Counted from the stretch's first letter, positions 36,632-45,947 are shown. The stretch is 64,000 bases of DNA from Deltaproteobacteria bacterium (GCA_031264145.1 JAISEK010000127.1:37516-101515), one strand, 5' to 3'. A program made the numbers and translations. Notes: generated from the sequence alone by a model not told the origin.

Positions 36632-37325
36632 CGTTTCCACGCCATGATTTTGAGGGGATGGCCTCCAGGCTGAGGATGCGGTCGAACTGCCCCTCAGGGT
36701 AGCCGGCGGCCAGGCGTCCTAGGACCAGGACGGCCCCTACGGAGGCGGCCTTCTCCTTCATGGCGCCGAGGACGCGGCCCAGGAGCCCTGGGCCCAGGAG
36801 GTCCAGGGGCCTCTCAAGGACGAAAAGGGTGGGCCGGCGGGAAATGGCCAGGGCGGCCTGGGCGGCGTAGCTGTCCGGCCCCGACAGGCCCGCCGGATCC
36901 AGGCTGGCCAGGGCGGTAAGGCCCAGGGCCTCCAGGCAGCCCATGGCCAGCCTCCCGGCCTGACCGGGGAAGGCGCCCTGGTTGTATTCCAGGTCCAGGC
37001 ACATGCTCTGGAAGAGCGTCGCGTTTGGGAGGAGCCCGCTACTGGGACCGACCAGGGCCAGCCGGCGGGCAAACCGCAGCCGTCCCTGGAAATCGCACTC
37101 GTCGGGAAGTCCCCGGCCCTGCCAGAGGAGTTCCCCCTGGGGCTCGGCCTGTCCAGCGGCAAGGAGGGCCAGGGCGGCCAGGATCTCCTGATCGGGGTGG
37201 AGGGCCAGCAGGGCCTGGCCGGGCCAGACGGCCAGGTCGGGGAGGGGGATGGCCGGACGGCCTGCCTGGCCGAGAAGGAGGCCCCGCCAGGAAAAGACCG
37301 ATGCCCCAGGGCCGCCGTCAGCCAT
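36606..37325 (-). CDS. Degenerate MlaF-like ABC protein lacking Walker A
   Basis: A 239-residue protein in the position of the Mla ATPase. ABC-domain landmarks can be followed but are eroded. Where the P-loop GxxGxGKS should be, it reads WPGQALLALHPDQEILAALA, with no Gly-rich loop and no Lys-Ser. The Q-loop region reads GPSSGLLPNATLFQSMCLDL, with a normal topology. The signature is AGLSGPDSYAAQAALAISRR (LSGPD instead of LSGGQ), and Walker B reads PTLFVLERPLDLL, with Glu in place of Asp at its usual end. ATP binding and hydrolysis are therefore doubtful. The gene overlaps mlaE by 8 nt and mlaD by about 26 nt. Alternative readings (frame errors) are unlikely because the frame stays open and in phase with the ABC fold throughout. 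Confidence 0.72.
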   Translation of the reverse strand: MADGGPGASVFSWRGLLLGQAGRPAIPLPDLAVWPGQALLALHPDQEILAALALLAAGQAEPQGELLWQGRGLPDECDFQGRLRFARRLALVGPSSGLLPNATLFQSMCLDLEYNQGAFPGQAGRLAMGCLEALGLTALASLDPAGLSGPDSYAAQAALAISRRPTLFVLERPLDLLGPGLLGRVLGAMKEKAASVGAVLVLGRLAAGYPEGQFDRILSLEAIPSKSWRGNDETSILNG

Positions 37326-38211
37326 AGAAGACCGTCACCAGGACGCCGGCCAGCGTGGCGTAGAAGAAGGCCTCGGTCATGGCCCTCCTGGTCAGGCCCG
37401 TCAACCGCCGGAAGGCCCCGACGGGGATCTGGAAGGCGTTGTAGAGGCAGAAGAAGCCCAGGGCCGAGCTTATCAGGAGGATCTTCACCAGGAGCATGAA
37501 CATCATGTAGGGCTCCATGGCCAGGAAAAGGTCCGAGGCGTACTCGACCAGCGGCAGGTCGATGGCCTGGGTTATGCCCCAGAAGGCCCCCAGCATGGAG
37601 GCCAGGTTGATTATGAGCATGAGGCCGGGGAAGGCCAGGATCAGGGCGATGATGCGGGGAAAGGCCAGGACATGCTCCGGGGGGATGCCCATGAGCACCA
37701 GGGGCCTGAACTCGCCCGAGCATTTCGACAGCGACACCTCAAGGGCCATGGGCCCGCCGTAGGTCATGATTAGGGCCATGGTCGCCAGGATGGGGGTGAT
37801 TTCCTGGAGGTGGACGGTTATGAGGAGCCCGGAGAGCATCGTCGGGCCAGGCACGTTCTCCAGGACACCGAACCAGATGACCGTCCACAGGACGCCCATC
37901 ATCAGGCCGAAGATGGACAGGAGCAGGAACGACCTCCAGAATATCTCCAGCACCTGGGCCAGCATGAGGCGGCGGACCATCCTCCTCCGGGAGGCGGGGC
38001 CTAGCAATCCCCCTGCGGCCAGAAAGACAAGGCGGCCGGCGAAGGCGGCCTGGTCCTGGCGTCGCCTGACCCACTGCCCGGAAAAACGGCCCAGGCCCCC
38101 CAGAAGGGCCCAAGGCCGCGACTCGCGTCCCGGGCCCCCTCCACGGGGAAGGCCGTCCTGCCCGCCGGCCCGCGGATCAGAGCGGGATCTCGATATCGCG
38201 CTGGCCGGCAC
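37318..38211 (-). CDS. MlaE-type ABC transporter permease
   Basis: An integral membrane subunit of an Mla lipid transporter, 297 residues in the track frame. Family landmarks are RRMVRRLMLAQVLEIFWRSF, then LEVSLSKCSGEFRPLVLMGI, PPEHVLAFPRIIALILAFPG, and the C-terminal VGAFRRLTGLTRRAMTEAFF. There are about five transmembrane segments. The N-terminal 40 residues are low-complexity and overlap the lipoprotein gene, so the true start may be downstream; I could not find a better-supported start codon. Next to a P-loop-less ATPase, its energy source is unclear. Confidence 0.82.
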   Translation of the reverse strand: MPASAISRSRSDPRAGGQDGLPRGGGPGRESRPWALLGGLGRFSGQWVRRRQDQAAFAGRLVFLAAGGLLGPASRRRMVRRLMLAQVLEIFWRSFLLLSIFGLMMGVLWTVIWFGVLENVPGPTMLSGLLITVHLQEITPILATMALIMTYGGPMALEVSLSKCSGEFRPLVLMGIPPEHVLAFPRIIALILAFPGLMLIINLASMLGAFWGITQAIDLPLVEYASDLFLAMEPYMMFMLLVKILLISSALGFFCLYNAFQIPVGAFRRLTGLTRRAMTEAFFYATLAGVLVTVFYG

Positions 38212-38905
38212 CGGTCTTGAACGTAAGGTTGAGCTTGGACGGCTTGCCGGCCTCGGACGGGAAGTACAGGAGGCCGTTGCCCGTCTGCCCGGCGGCCACG
38301 GTGGCGTGGTCGATGTCCCTGGTCGAGAAGTCCCTCTGGATCTGGGCGTCGGTGTCGGAGTCCATCCCGCTCTGGCCGATGGAGGAGACTATGCCTATGG
38401 CCGCCCCGGCCGCGGCCCCCTTGGCCGCCCCTGTGGCCACGGAGGTGCCGGTGACCACGCCGACAGCCGCCCCCAGGATGCCGCCTGCCAGGCCCCACAG
38501 GAGGGAACGCCTGACCCCCTGCTCACCCGTGAGGCCGCCCGAGGTGTGCTCGTCGATGCGCCGGTGGACCACGTCGGAGGGCAGCACCTCCCACAGAAGC
38601 CCCTCGTCATCCTGCATGGTGGCCCTGGAGAGGACCAGGGATGCCTCGGGCTGGTCGTTCTCCACGGCCAGCTGGACCGGGATGACGCCGGCCCTGGTGA
38701 CGTCGAAGCCGAAGAAGCGGGCCGCCTCCTTGCTGTCGTAGAGGGCATGGGCCCCGACGCGGCCCTCGGGGAACTGGGCCTTGTTGGCGTACCCGTCCAT
38801 CGAGCGGATCGGGATTGGCTTGAACTCATAGCGCGGGGCGCAGGACATGGACACCATGGCCACGGCTAACAACACGATGACTGGAATGGTCTTTAGATGA
38901 CGCAT
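38177..38905 (-). CDS. Glycine-zipper lipoprotein
   Basis: A 242-residue lipoprotein with a signal peptide and lipobox (VAMVSMSC). The middle has a glycine-zipper-like hydrophobic run (LLWGLAGGILGAAVGVVTGT, then GAAKGAAAGAAIGIV) that may insert in or against a membrane. The rest is soluble, including VDVTR-like FGFDVTRAGVIPVQLAVEND and a C-terminal beta-rich part. It is the first gene of the mla-type block and overlaps the permease gene by 35 nt in the track frame, so it may be a transporter partner. Specific role unknown. Confidence 0.68.
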   Translation of the reverse strand: MRHLKTIPVIVLLAVAMVSMSCAPRYEFKPIPIRSMDGYANKAQFPEGRVGAHALYDSKEAARFFGFDVTRAGVIPVQLAVENDQPEASLVLSRATMQDDEGLLWEVLPSDVVHRRIDEHTSGGLTGEQGVRRSLLWGLAGGILGAAVGVVTGTSVATGAAKGAAAGAAIGIVSSIGQSGMDSDTDAQIQRDFSTRDIDHATVAAGQTGNGLLYFPSEAGKPSKLNLTFKTGAGQRDIEIPL

Positions 38906-39148
38906 GATTCAGGGTAGGCTCCAAAATAGGGAAGGGGGTTGGCCAGGTGCCAGGTGATGACGCCCGGGCATGGCATTGTCCAGGGTGCAAAGGCCTGGGG
39001 GCTGGAAGGCCCCAAGGTTCCCCTGGGCCTTCCCGTATTGGCGGCCTCGGGGCCCCTTTTCGTGCGAAGCCGGAAAAATGCCGGCAGGCAAAGTGTTGCT
39101 GTCGCGGCGGATGGGCAAGAAGAGCGCGACGCGCGCCTGACGCCGGGA

Positions 39149-39652
39149 CTACATGGCCCCCAGTTCCTCGGCCGAGAGGACGAAATCGATGTTCAGGAGA
39201 ATTTTGACGCCGTCGTTGGTCTTGGCCATACCCAGGATGAAATTGATGTCGATGGTCGAGCCGAAGGCCGGGGCCGGCTCGATGTCGTGGGCTTGGATGT
39301 TGATGACCTCGGAGACTGTGTCCACGACGATGCCGATAGGGATGTTGTTCGTGAGACCCTTGACCTCGACCACGATGATGGAGGTGCGCTCGGTGTACTC
39401 CTCCTCGGGCAGCCCGAACTTCAGCCTCAGATCGACCACCGGGATGACTTGGCCGCGCAGGTTGATGACTCCCTTCAGGAAGGACGGGGTCTGGGGCACG
39501 GGGGTCACCGGTAGCATGCCGATAATCTCCCTGACCTTGAGGATGCCGATGCCGTAACCTTCCTCGGCCAGCTGGAAGGTGAGGTATTTGCCGTCGTTCT
39601 CGGTGGGGGCGTTCTGGAAATCGGTCTTGTGAACCTGTTCAGCTTCGGACAG
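39149..39652 (-). CDS. cheW: Chemotaxis coupling protein CheW (apparent CTG start)
   Basis: CheW is a cytosolic adaptor that links chemoreceptors to the kinase CheA. The ORF track gives only 122 residues from an internal ATG; reading further upstream in frame restores the missing N-terminal half: KYLTFQLAEEGYGIGILKVR, then EIIGMLPVTPVPQTPSFLKG, VINLRGQVIPVVDLRLKFGL and KILLNIDFVLSAEELGAM. The extended frame has no ATG, GTG or TTG before the upstream stop. The best candidate is CTG at 39652 (encoding MSEAEQVHKTDFQ...), with GGAG about 7 nt upstream, giving 167 residues, the normal CheW length. No other chemotaxis genes are nearby. Confidence 0.85.
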   Translation of the reverse strand: MSEAEQVHKTDFQNAPTENDGKYLTFQLAEEGYGIGILKVREIIGMLPVTPVPQTPSFLKGVINLRGQVIPVVDLRLKFGLPEEEYTERTSIIVVEVKGLTNNIPIGIVVDTVSEVINIQAHDIEPAPAFGSTIDINFILGMAKTNDGVKILLNIDFVLSAEELGAM

Positions 39653-40893
39653 GTGGGACTCCAGCCGGTTGCGTCTGAGATTGGTTGGAAAATGAAGTCG
39701 GCCTAATTTAAGGCATAATTATCTTACTAAACAAAAACAATAATGTCCAGTTCGAGAACGGGGTCCGAAAAATAGCAAAATCCATGTCTTTTGGGTCTAA
39801 AACCAGAAACCAGGGCGGTCTTTCCGAGGCCAGCCAACATAGCTCTGCGTCTCCTGGCAGGGCGGGAGGTGGCCGCCTCTGGGGCGGACTATGGCGGACA
39901 TTAACCGAGACCAAGGGTTGATGCTCATGTAAAACCAGCCACCACTTGAGAACAAGGGTGGCCGACCAACCGTTTCTAAATGGAGAAAAATATCTCGCTA
40001 TTAATAATATTTTGTTTAAACATATCATTTCTAGCGGATAAAAATTTTTTATATGATAATTTACAAGTAAAATAATTATTATATTGCCAATATTAAAATT
40101 AATAATAAAAAATATATTTAGCTATCTGTTGCTATTATATAATTGATATATTGTAAAAAAATAAAATAATAAGTGACAAAACAAATTAATAACACAAAAT
40201 ATTTAGTCTTGTCAGGTAATAAGTCAGGAAAGTATCTTTACTATGATGGCATGTACTAGATTAATGATCAATAATACTATGATATGACTATTATTGTATT
40301 ATTTTGATTGATTATACTGCTAATTTTAGTATTTATTCTTGATATAAGTGTCAGTCAGTGAAATAAAATACCTCAAGACATAAAATAGTCGCTATAAAGC
40401 GAGAGGGTATGTGGCTAAGTATTTATACAGAAGCGATAACATATTTTTATATTGCATAAGTTACAAAAACAAAAAAACAAAAAACTAATACTGAATTATG
40501 ATAATAAATATATATTCAATTAATATATAAATATTATATAAATATTATTCTTAAAGCCTATATATAAATTTATCTAATAAAATTGACATAATAATTAAAC
40601 AAATAACAATATAAACTAATTATTATATTTCTATAACTACAGAAACAATATTGCTATATATATGATGATATTTTAGCTATATAAGAGAAAATATAACCGA
40701 TCAAATGATCGCCGACTATATATAAAATCAAGGTAGCGACTTAGATTATAACTTTAAAATTGACTAAATATCTCTCATGCGGCTTAAGCCGAATGACGTC
40801 TTCTGTCTTTAAGACCACCGGCTTCAGCCGGTGGTAAGGAATGACACTCTTTTGAGCGGTATTAGTAGCTTATATATTTTGAAGCCACCAGCT
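39653..40893. other. Long AT-rich accessory spacer with hairpins
   Basis: More than 1.2 kb. 39720-40000 is mixed-composition DNA without a credible gene (the 106-aa minus frame has no motif). 40000-40760 is extremely AT-rich with no ORF. 40780-40905 holds three palindromes listed separately. Confidence 0.55.
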
Positions 40894-40905
40894 TTAGCTG
40901 GCGGT
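40780..40905. repeat. Cluster of three hairpins, IS200/IS605-like or REP-like
   Basis: Three palindromes lie within 125 bases: CGGCTTAAGCCG (40780-40791), ACCACCGGCTTCAGCCGGTG... (40814-40835, perfect 10-bp arms around TC) and CCACCAGCTTTAGCTGGCGG (40885-40904, one mismatch). Short palindromes of this composition occur at the ends of IS200/IS605 elements. No transposase gene remains. The last hairpin contains the stop codon of DUF1703 copy 3. Confidence 0.6.
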
Positions 40906-42756
40906 CGTGCGCTCAAGTAAAAAATGGTGTTTAAAGTTAATATTTTCGGTTTTTCCTTCTTTAATAAAGCAGCAAGCGGCAACATTTCTCAAATCCTGGG
41001 CCACTGCCAAGGACACGAGGATTGGGTTTTTATACGGTTTGGCGTAGCCGATATCCATAATCTGTTTTATTCCATTTTTGGCAGCTGCCTCGGCAAGCGA
41101 AGCCTTCTCGACTACCTTGGTCTCGATAACGTAGATTTTTTCCTTGTGGTCCACGACCAGATCGCAGCGGCCCTTGCTGGAGTGGATCTCGGAGTAGGCT
41201 TTCAGGCCAGCCCCCAAAAGAAAGGAGTGGAGAATCGCCCGATAGAAGCTCTCGCTAAGCTTTAAAATTATTTCGTTCGCCAGGCCGCTCTTTTCTATAA
41301 GCGAATTCATGATTGAATATGCTTCCTCAAATTTATTTTTGTCGAATGCCTCCGACATTTTGTAAATTTCCTTTACTATGGCGGCTTTTCCCCATGCGGG
41401 TTCCATAAGGCGCTTGACCTCTGCCTGCTTGTCCCTGGGAATGGCCATGTACATGGAAAGGCACTTGGCCGCCGCATGATCGTCATAGGCGATTGTGGAG
41501 TAGAGAACCACTATGTCATCCACTATGGCCGGAATATCTCCGTCTTTGACGTGCTGTTCCAGCTCGATTGCGGCTTTGCCCGCCTCGACGATGGATGGGA
41601 ATAAATTATCCATGTACAGTCGCGACATGGATGACAAGACTTCAAAGTTGGGGTAGTCCAGCCTGAAGGAAGACTCGGCGTCTTTGCGAAGCGTGAGATA
41701 GCCTGCCTGGTAAAGGAATCCTTCTGGCGGGACAGCGTCAATTTCCCCTGGGAAACGGATAAAATCCATGTTCACCTGGCAATTCTCAAACTGCTGCGCA
41801 GTGAGCCCTTTGTCTTTCAGCATTTTTCGGATCAGCGTGTTGGATCCGGATTCCATCCAGTAATTATTGAATTTCATATTGACAAAGAAATTCATCGTGG
41901 AGAAAGGGTTGTAGAGCTTGGTTTCCCCGTCAAATGAAAAACCATCATAGTAAGCCTTAATCTTATCCAACAGCTCTGTTTCTTTAAGGCAAAGCCTGTC
42001 AGCCGTCCTCTTGATGAAAGGCTTGAAATTTAGTTCCAGTTCCTCATGGGTGAAGCCAATAAAGGAGGCAAACTCAGGTAAGAGGGAAATATCAGTTAGA
42101 TTATTCAGGGTAGAAAAAACGCCCATGCGGGAAAATTTTGTGACACCGGTTATAAAAACGAAGTCTAGATACTCATCGGCAGATTTGACCTTGCTGTAAA
42201 AATTAGACATAATTGAGCGAGTATCTTCAATTAAATTTTTGATTTTAGATAATACTGGATCCTGTATAGTTTTTATGACCGGCGCATCGTACTCATCTAT
42301 CAAAAGGACGACCTTTTGGGAATAACTTGCTTGTATATCCTCTATCAGGCTTAAAAAAATATCAGCGGAATCGCCTTCCTGTAAAGAAACATTGTGGCGC
42401 TTGGCACTCTTTTTAAGTTCTTTAATTATTTTTGCTTCTAGCTTTTCTTTGCTTACTGCCCAACTGGGGGCGCTCATGTCCAGGCGAATGACAGGCTTTG
42501 AGGCGAAGCCAGGAGAATTCATGTATTCCTGGATGGCCAACCCCTCAAAAAGTTTTTTTTCGCCCGAGTAGAAGGAATCCAGGGTGGAGACGGTCAGCGA
42601 TTTTCCAAAACGCCTGGGTCTGGAGAGGAAGATGACCTCGCCATATTTCTTTAGTTCAGGGAGATACTGGGTCTTATCCACATATGCTTTCCCATCGTCT
42701 CTGATTTTTTTGAAAATGCTCGTGCCTACAGGCAAAAGAGGAAGATCATTTTCCAC
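40894..42756 (-). CDS. DUF1703 family: AAA-ATPase-like plus PD-(D/E)XK nuclease-like protein, copy 3
   Basis: A 620-residue, more distant paralogue. The start is a GTG at 42756 (MENDLPLLPVG), with a strong AGAGGAGG box six nt upstream; the track start at 42822 has none. Motifs are VIFLSRPRRFGKSLTVSTLD (P-loop-like), KVVLLIDEYDAPVIKTI (Walker B-like), FVFITGVTKFSRMGVFSTLN and a C-terminal nuclease-like GRCDLVVDHKEKIYVIETK. The composition is moderate and more even than in copies 1 and 2. The last codons (TTAS, stop) lie in a hairpin resembling an IS200/IS605 end, so the original C-terminus may have been replaced. Confidence 0.85.
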   Translation of the reverse strand: MENDLPLLPVGTSIFKKIRDDGKAYVDKTQYLPELKKYGEVIFLSRPRRFGKSLTVSTLDSFYSGEKKLFEGLAIQEYMNSPGFASKPVIRLDMSAPSWAVSKEKLEAKIIKELKKSAKRHNVSLQEGDSADIFLSLIEDIQASYSQKVVLLIDEYDAPVIKTIQDPVLSKIKNLIEDTRSIMSNFYSKVKSADEYLDFVFITGVTKFSRMGVFSTLNNLTDISLLPEFASFIGFTHEELELNFKPFIKRTADRLCLKETELLDKIKAYYDGFSFDGETKLYNPFSTMNFFVNMKFNNYWMESGSNTLIRKMLKDKGLTAQQFENCQVNMDFIRFPGEIDAVPPEGFLYQAGYLTLRKDAESSFRLDYPNFEVLSSMSRLYMDNLFPSIVEAGKAAIELEQHVKDGDIPAIVDDIVVLYSTIAYDDHAAAKCLSMYMAIPRDKQAEVKRLMEPAWGKAAIVKEIYKMSEAFDKNKFEEAYSIMNSLIEKSGLANEIILKLSESFYRAILHSFLLGAGLKAYSEIHSSKGRCDLVVDHKEKIYVIETKVVEKASLAEAAAKNGIKQIMDIGYAKPYKNPILVSLAVAQDLRNVAACCFIKEGKTENINFKHHFLLERTTAS

Positions 42757-43237
42757 CGAAGCCTCCTCTGGGCTGAGGCAAATCATGAACGGCTCAGCCA
42801 GAAAAAGTAGTATTAAGTTCAAGTATAAAATAAATATGTGACTAAGTTCAATGCTGGCAATGTGTTCTGCCAGGACAAATGCACCCAGATTTCGACCTGT
42901 GCAAGTGGTTGCCTGAGGCCTTTAGGGAGCTTTAGCCAGAACAGGAACTGGCTTCACCCTATAACGAACAAACAGTCCAGAATAAGTATGTCAATTTCAT
43001 AACATAACGTGAATTGAATAAGTGGAGCTTTGGTAATTATATGCAATATTATAGTCTTTACAATGGCATAGTTACGAATAATTTAGTTTATCATTTTTAT
43101 TAATTAAATATTTAATATAAAATAAATTATAAATATAAAATAAATTATAGATAATACTACTATAATTATTAACTAATATATGATAAATAATCAACACGAT
43201 GGCGTATGAATGATGCTTGTCATGTTCCTGGTGGCAA

Positions 43238-43286
43238 CAGGGTCATGCTGGGGATAGACGAGAGCATGACCCTGTGCCCTCTTTTT
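43238..43286 (+). terminator. Orphan terminator-like hairpin
   Basis: CAGGGTCATGCT pairs perfectly with AGCATGACCCTG across a 13-nt loop and is followed by TGCCCTCTTTTTT. No gene with this terminator is visible upstream, so it may end a small RNA or be part of the adjacent repeat element. Confidence 0.6.
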
Positions 43287-43292
43287 TCATAC

Positions 43293-43440
43293 CCCCTTGG
43301 CAATGTCAACAACTTAAAGCTATTATAGCCCACAGCACGCAATTCCCATGTCTCGGTTCCCTGCTTAACATCTTGAATTGACAGGAATTTTGAAAATGCC
43401 TGAAGTCAGCGGATCTCTTAAGTTGTTGACATTGACCCCC
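43293..43440. repeat. MITE-like short element, copy 2
   Basis: About 145 bp bounded by AATGTCAACAACTTAAA (left) and TTAAGTTGTTGACATT (right). The outer flanks match as well (CCCCTTGG... and ...GACCCCCTTGG). It is related to the element at 5561-5711. It has no coding capacity. Confidence 0.6.
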
Positions 43441-44407
43441 TTGGTGATGCCAGCCACTTGCAACATTGAAGAGTTTTTCAAAAATGCCGGTATAGATATT
43501 ATGTGATATTTAATTAATATACCTCCGTATTCTATTATTTAGTAAGTTTTAAAAAATATTTATAAATAAATTAGATAAAAATAATTATTATAGCAGTCTA
43601 AATAGTAATTATTATTATTGATATAATTTATCTATATTATGGCTAAACAACATAAATTATTGTTAAATATAATACGTACTTAAATAAAATTATATTTTAT
43701 GAGTAAAATTATTATTTATAAAAGTAGGCAAATTATTGCCGTTTCCATTTTGGTCAAAAGCCATGGGGGCAGGGCTGGATTGGAAGACCGGCGTGAGGTG
43801 AAGCCGGTCAATTTGAGAGGTCGGGACTCCCCCAGACCAGCAGTCCTCCGCCCTAGGCTTTGATGGTGAGGATGTCAATCATTGCCCTTTTGTGGGATAA
43901 TGGCCCCAGTCCTTTGGCCTTTTGGTCTTGGGGAAGGGTGGCCGGGGTTGGCTGTCTTGGCCGAGGGAGGGTGTCTTGCCCGATGGCCGGATGCGCCGGC
44001 TACCCATGCCTGGAGTCAAAAGAGGCAATGGCCCGCTGTCCAGGGGAAGCCGGATCAGAGCCGCCGCGTTAGGGGGCCAACGACAGGATGTCTTCTTTTG
44101 GTCCTGCCCTCCAGAAGCCTCGGCCGGTGGCAGACAAGAAACTGGCCGTGACCTGGCCATGGATGGCAACACCACTTCGAGGAGTCGTAACGTGGCCGCT
44201 AAAAATCATGTTACCTCCAAAAGAACCAAGGCTGACATGTATTATCAAGACTTAATTTTGCAAGGATTCCCAATGGCCATCTCTCAGCGGTTTGATCGGC
44301 CCCAATCAGAGCCGTAGGGTTGCCGCCAATCCGGCCCTCTTCCCGACAAAGGCGAGAGGGCCATTCCTCCCCTGGCCCAAGGAAGGGGTTTTCCGGCGAG
44401 GAGAAGC

Positions 44408-45886
44408 ATGACTGGAGAAAAAGGCCGCGGGGTGCCTTGGCCCTCGCGGGCTGCCTGGCTGGGAGGCCTTTGGGCCTTGTCCCTTTCCTGCGCCTCGGTT
44501 TTCCTAGCCGGTCCCCTGGCCTGGGCCCTGGAAGGTGATCAGGGTGGGCCGGGCCAGCCTGGCCGGCTGTCCCTTTGGTGGGCGGCCCTGGACCCCCTCG
44601 GGCGGTCCTGTCTCGTCGCCGGGGCCATCATGGTCCTCGTCCTGGCGGTGGCCCTGGTCTCGGCCCTGGTCTTCCGCGGGCGGGCCCAGGCCCTGGGGAG
44701 GGCGGGGGCGGACGCGCCGGTGGCCAGGGCGGGATCGCCGGGGGGCGGCCTGGGCGGCGTCCCAGACCCGCCCAGGGGGATTTTCCCAAGCCAGTGGCTG
44801 GCCGGCGCGGACGAGGGGAAACTGGGGCCGCTTCTGGCCAAGGCCAGGGACGAGGCGGCCAGGGCCTTCTTTGACGGCCTGGGCCCCCTGGACGATGGGG
44901 CCGGGCGTCCGCCCGATCCGGGGGCGATCGAGGCGGCCGCGGGCAAGATGGCCTTCTCCCTAAGACAGTCCCTGGCCTCCCCAGGGGTCCTGGGGGCCCT
45001 CTCAGGGGGAGGCGGGCTCGGGCGTAAGGAGACGGCCCTCCTGATCCTCCATCTGGGCCGGCTCCTGCCCCCGGTCAAGGCGCCCCGGCCGGAGGCCCAG
45101 CCAGGGGAGATAAGGCCCCTGGCCGTGGCCCTGGTGGCCCTGGCCGGGTCAGCGGTCTGCTCGCTGGCCGGCGGGACGGTGAGATTCCTGGGCCTGCCCG
45201 CGGAGACCGGCCATTTCGTCGGCTCGGCCCTGGGGGCTGGCCTGGGGGCCCTGGTGGCCATGTTTTTGTCCCAAAACGAGCGCTGCCGCCGCTGGCTCAT
45301 GGCCGCCGTGGGTGGGCTGGCCTTCCTGGACGCCTTGTCCGCCATCGTCGGGGGGGCCCTTTTGCCTGGCTTCCTTTCCTCTGGCCGGGGGTCGCTGGCC
45401 AAGCGGCTTCTATTCTACCTTGGGGCCATGCTGGTCCTGGCCCTGGTCAAGGGCGGGAAGGGCTTCGACCGGGAGCGCCTGCGGAGGGACGTCGAGGAAC
45501 GGGCCGGCGACTATCTGAGGGACAGCCTCCCCCTCTTGGCCGTCCTGATGTTTCGTGTCGGCGGCGAGGGCCAGGGGCCGGCCCTCGGGACCCAGCCTGG
45601 GGAGGCCCTGGCCGCTGACGTGGCCGCGCTGGTCCGCCGCCTGAGGGGCCGCGGGTGGGCCGGGGACGATCCGGTCATGGACGAGCTGGCCCGGAGGCTG
45701 GCCAGGGACGGCTACGACACGGAGCCCCGGGCCGGCGTCCGGCGGAGGCTGGCCTGGGAGGATGGCCTGGGAAACCTTTACGAGACCTTTGGCCTGATTG
45801 GTAAGGACCAGATGGTCGTCATAGAGGAGGAACCTGTCCTGAGGGAAGGCAAGGTGGTCCAGAAGGGCCTGGCCGTGCCGGAATAG
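44408..45886 (+). CDS. Membrane protein with GrpE-like C-terminal tail, partner of the Hsp70-like protein
   Basis: A 492-residue membrane protein of unknown function. It has an N-terminal hydrophobic region (WALSLSCASVFLAGPLAWAL and SCLVAGAIMVLVLAVALVSA), a Gly/Ala-rich soluble part, and a central cluster of three to four further membrane segments (ALVALAGSAVCSLAGG, LGAGLGALVAMF, LMAAVGGLAFLDALSAIVGG, LFYLGAMLVLALV). The C-terminus (LYETFGLIGKDQMVVIEEEP followed by VLREGKVVQKGLAVPE) resembles the beta-domain end of GrpE-type nucleotide exchange factors and related uncharacterised Hsp70-associated proteins. The next gene, 35-61 bases downstream, is an Hsp70-like protein, which supports a functional pair. 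The GrpE comparison is my inference, not a clear family match. Confidence 0.6.
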   Translation: MTGEKGRGVPWPSRAAWLGGLWALSLSCASVFLAGPLAWALEGDQGGPGQPGRLSLWWAALDPLGRSCLVAGAIMVLVLAVALVSALVFRGRAQALGRAGADAPVARAGSPGGGLGGVPDPPRGIFPSQWLAGADEGKLGPLLAKARDEAARAFFDGLGPLDDGAGRPPDPGAIEAAAGKMAFSLRQSLASPGVLGALSGGGGLGRKETALLILHLGRLLPPVKAPRPEAQPGEIRPLAVALVALAGSAVCSLAGGTVRFLGLPAETGHFVGSALGAGLGALVAMFLSQNERCRRWLMAAVGGLAFLDALSAIVGGALLPGFLSSGRGSLAKRLLFYLGAMLVLALVKGGKGFDRERLRRDVEERAGDYLRDSLPLLAVLMFRVGGEGQGPALGTQPGEALAADVAALVRRLRGRGWAGDDPVMDELARRLARDGYDTEPRAGVRRRLAWEDGLGNLYETFGLIGKDQMVVIEEEPVLREGKVVQKGLAVPE

Positions 45887-45947
45887 GGCAATCGCGGCCA
45901 GGGCCCGCCGGCCCGGGGCCATGGGAATGACGCTTCAGGGGGCGGGC

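Larger units (their letters stand above)
42823..44407. other. AT-rich accessory region between DUF1703 copy 3 and the Hsp70 locus
   Basis: About 1.6 kb. 43020-43200 and 43500-43700 are nearly pure A/T. An orphan terminator-like hairpin (43238-43286) and a MITE-like repeat (43293-43440) lie between them. 43735-44400 is GC-richer with overlapping short frames on both strands but no recognisable gene. No promoter can be placed firmly. Confidence 0.5.
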
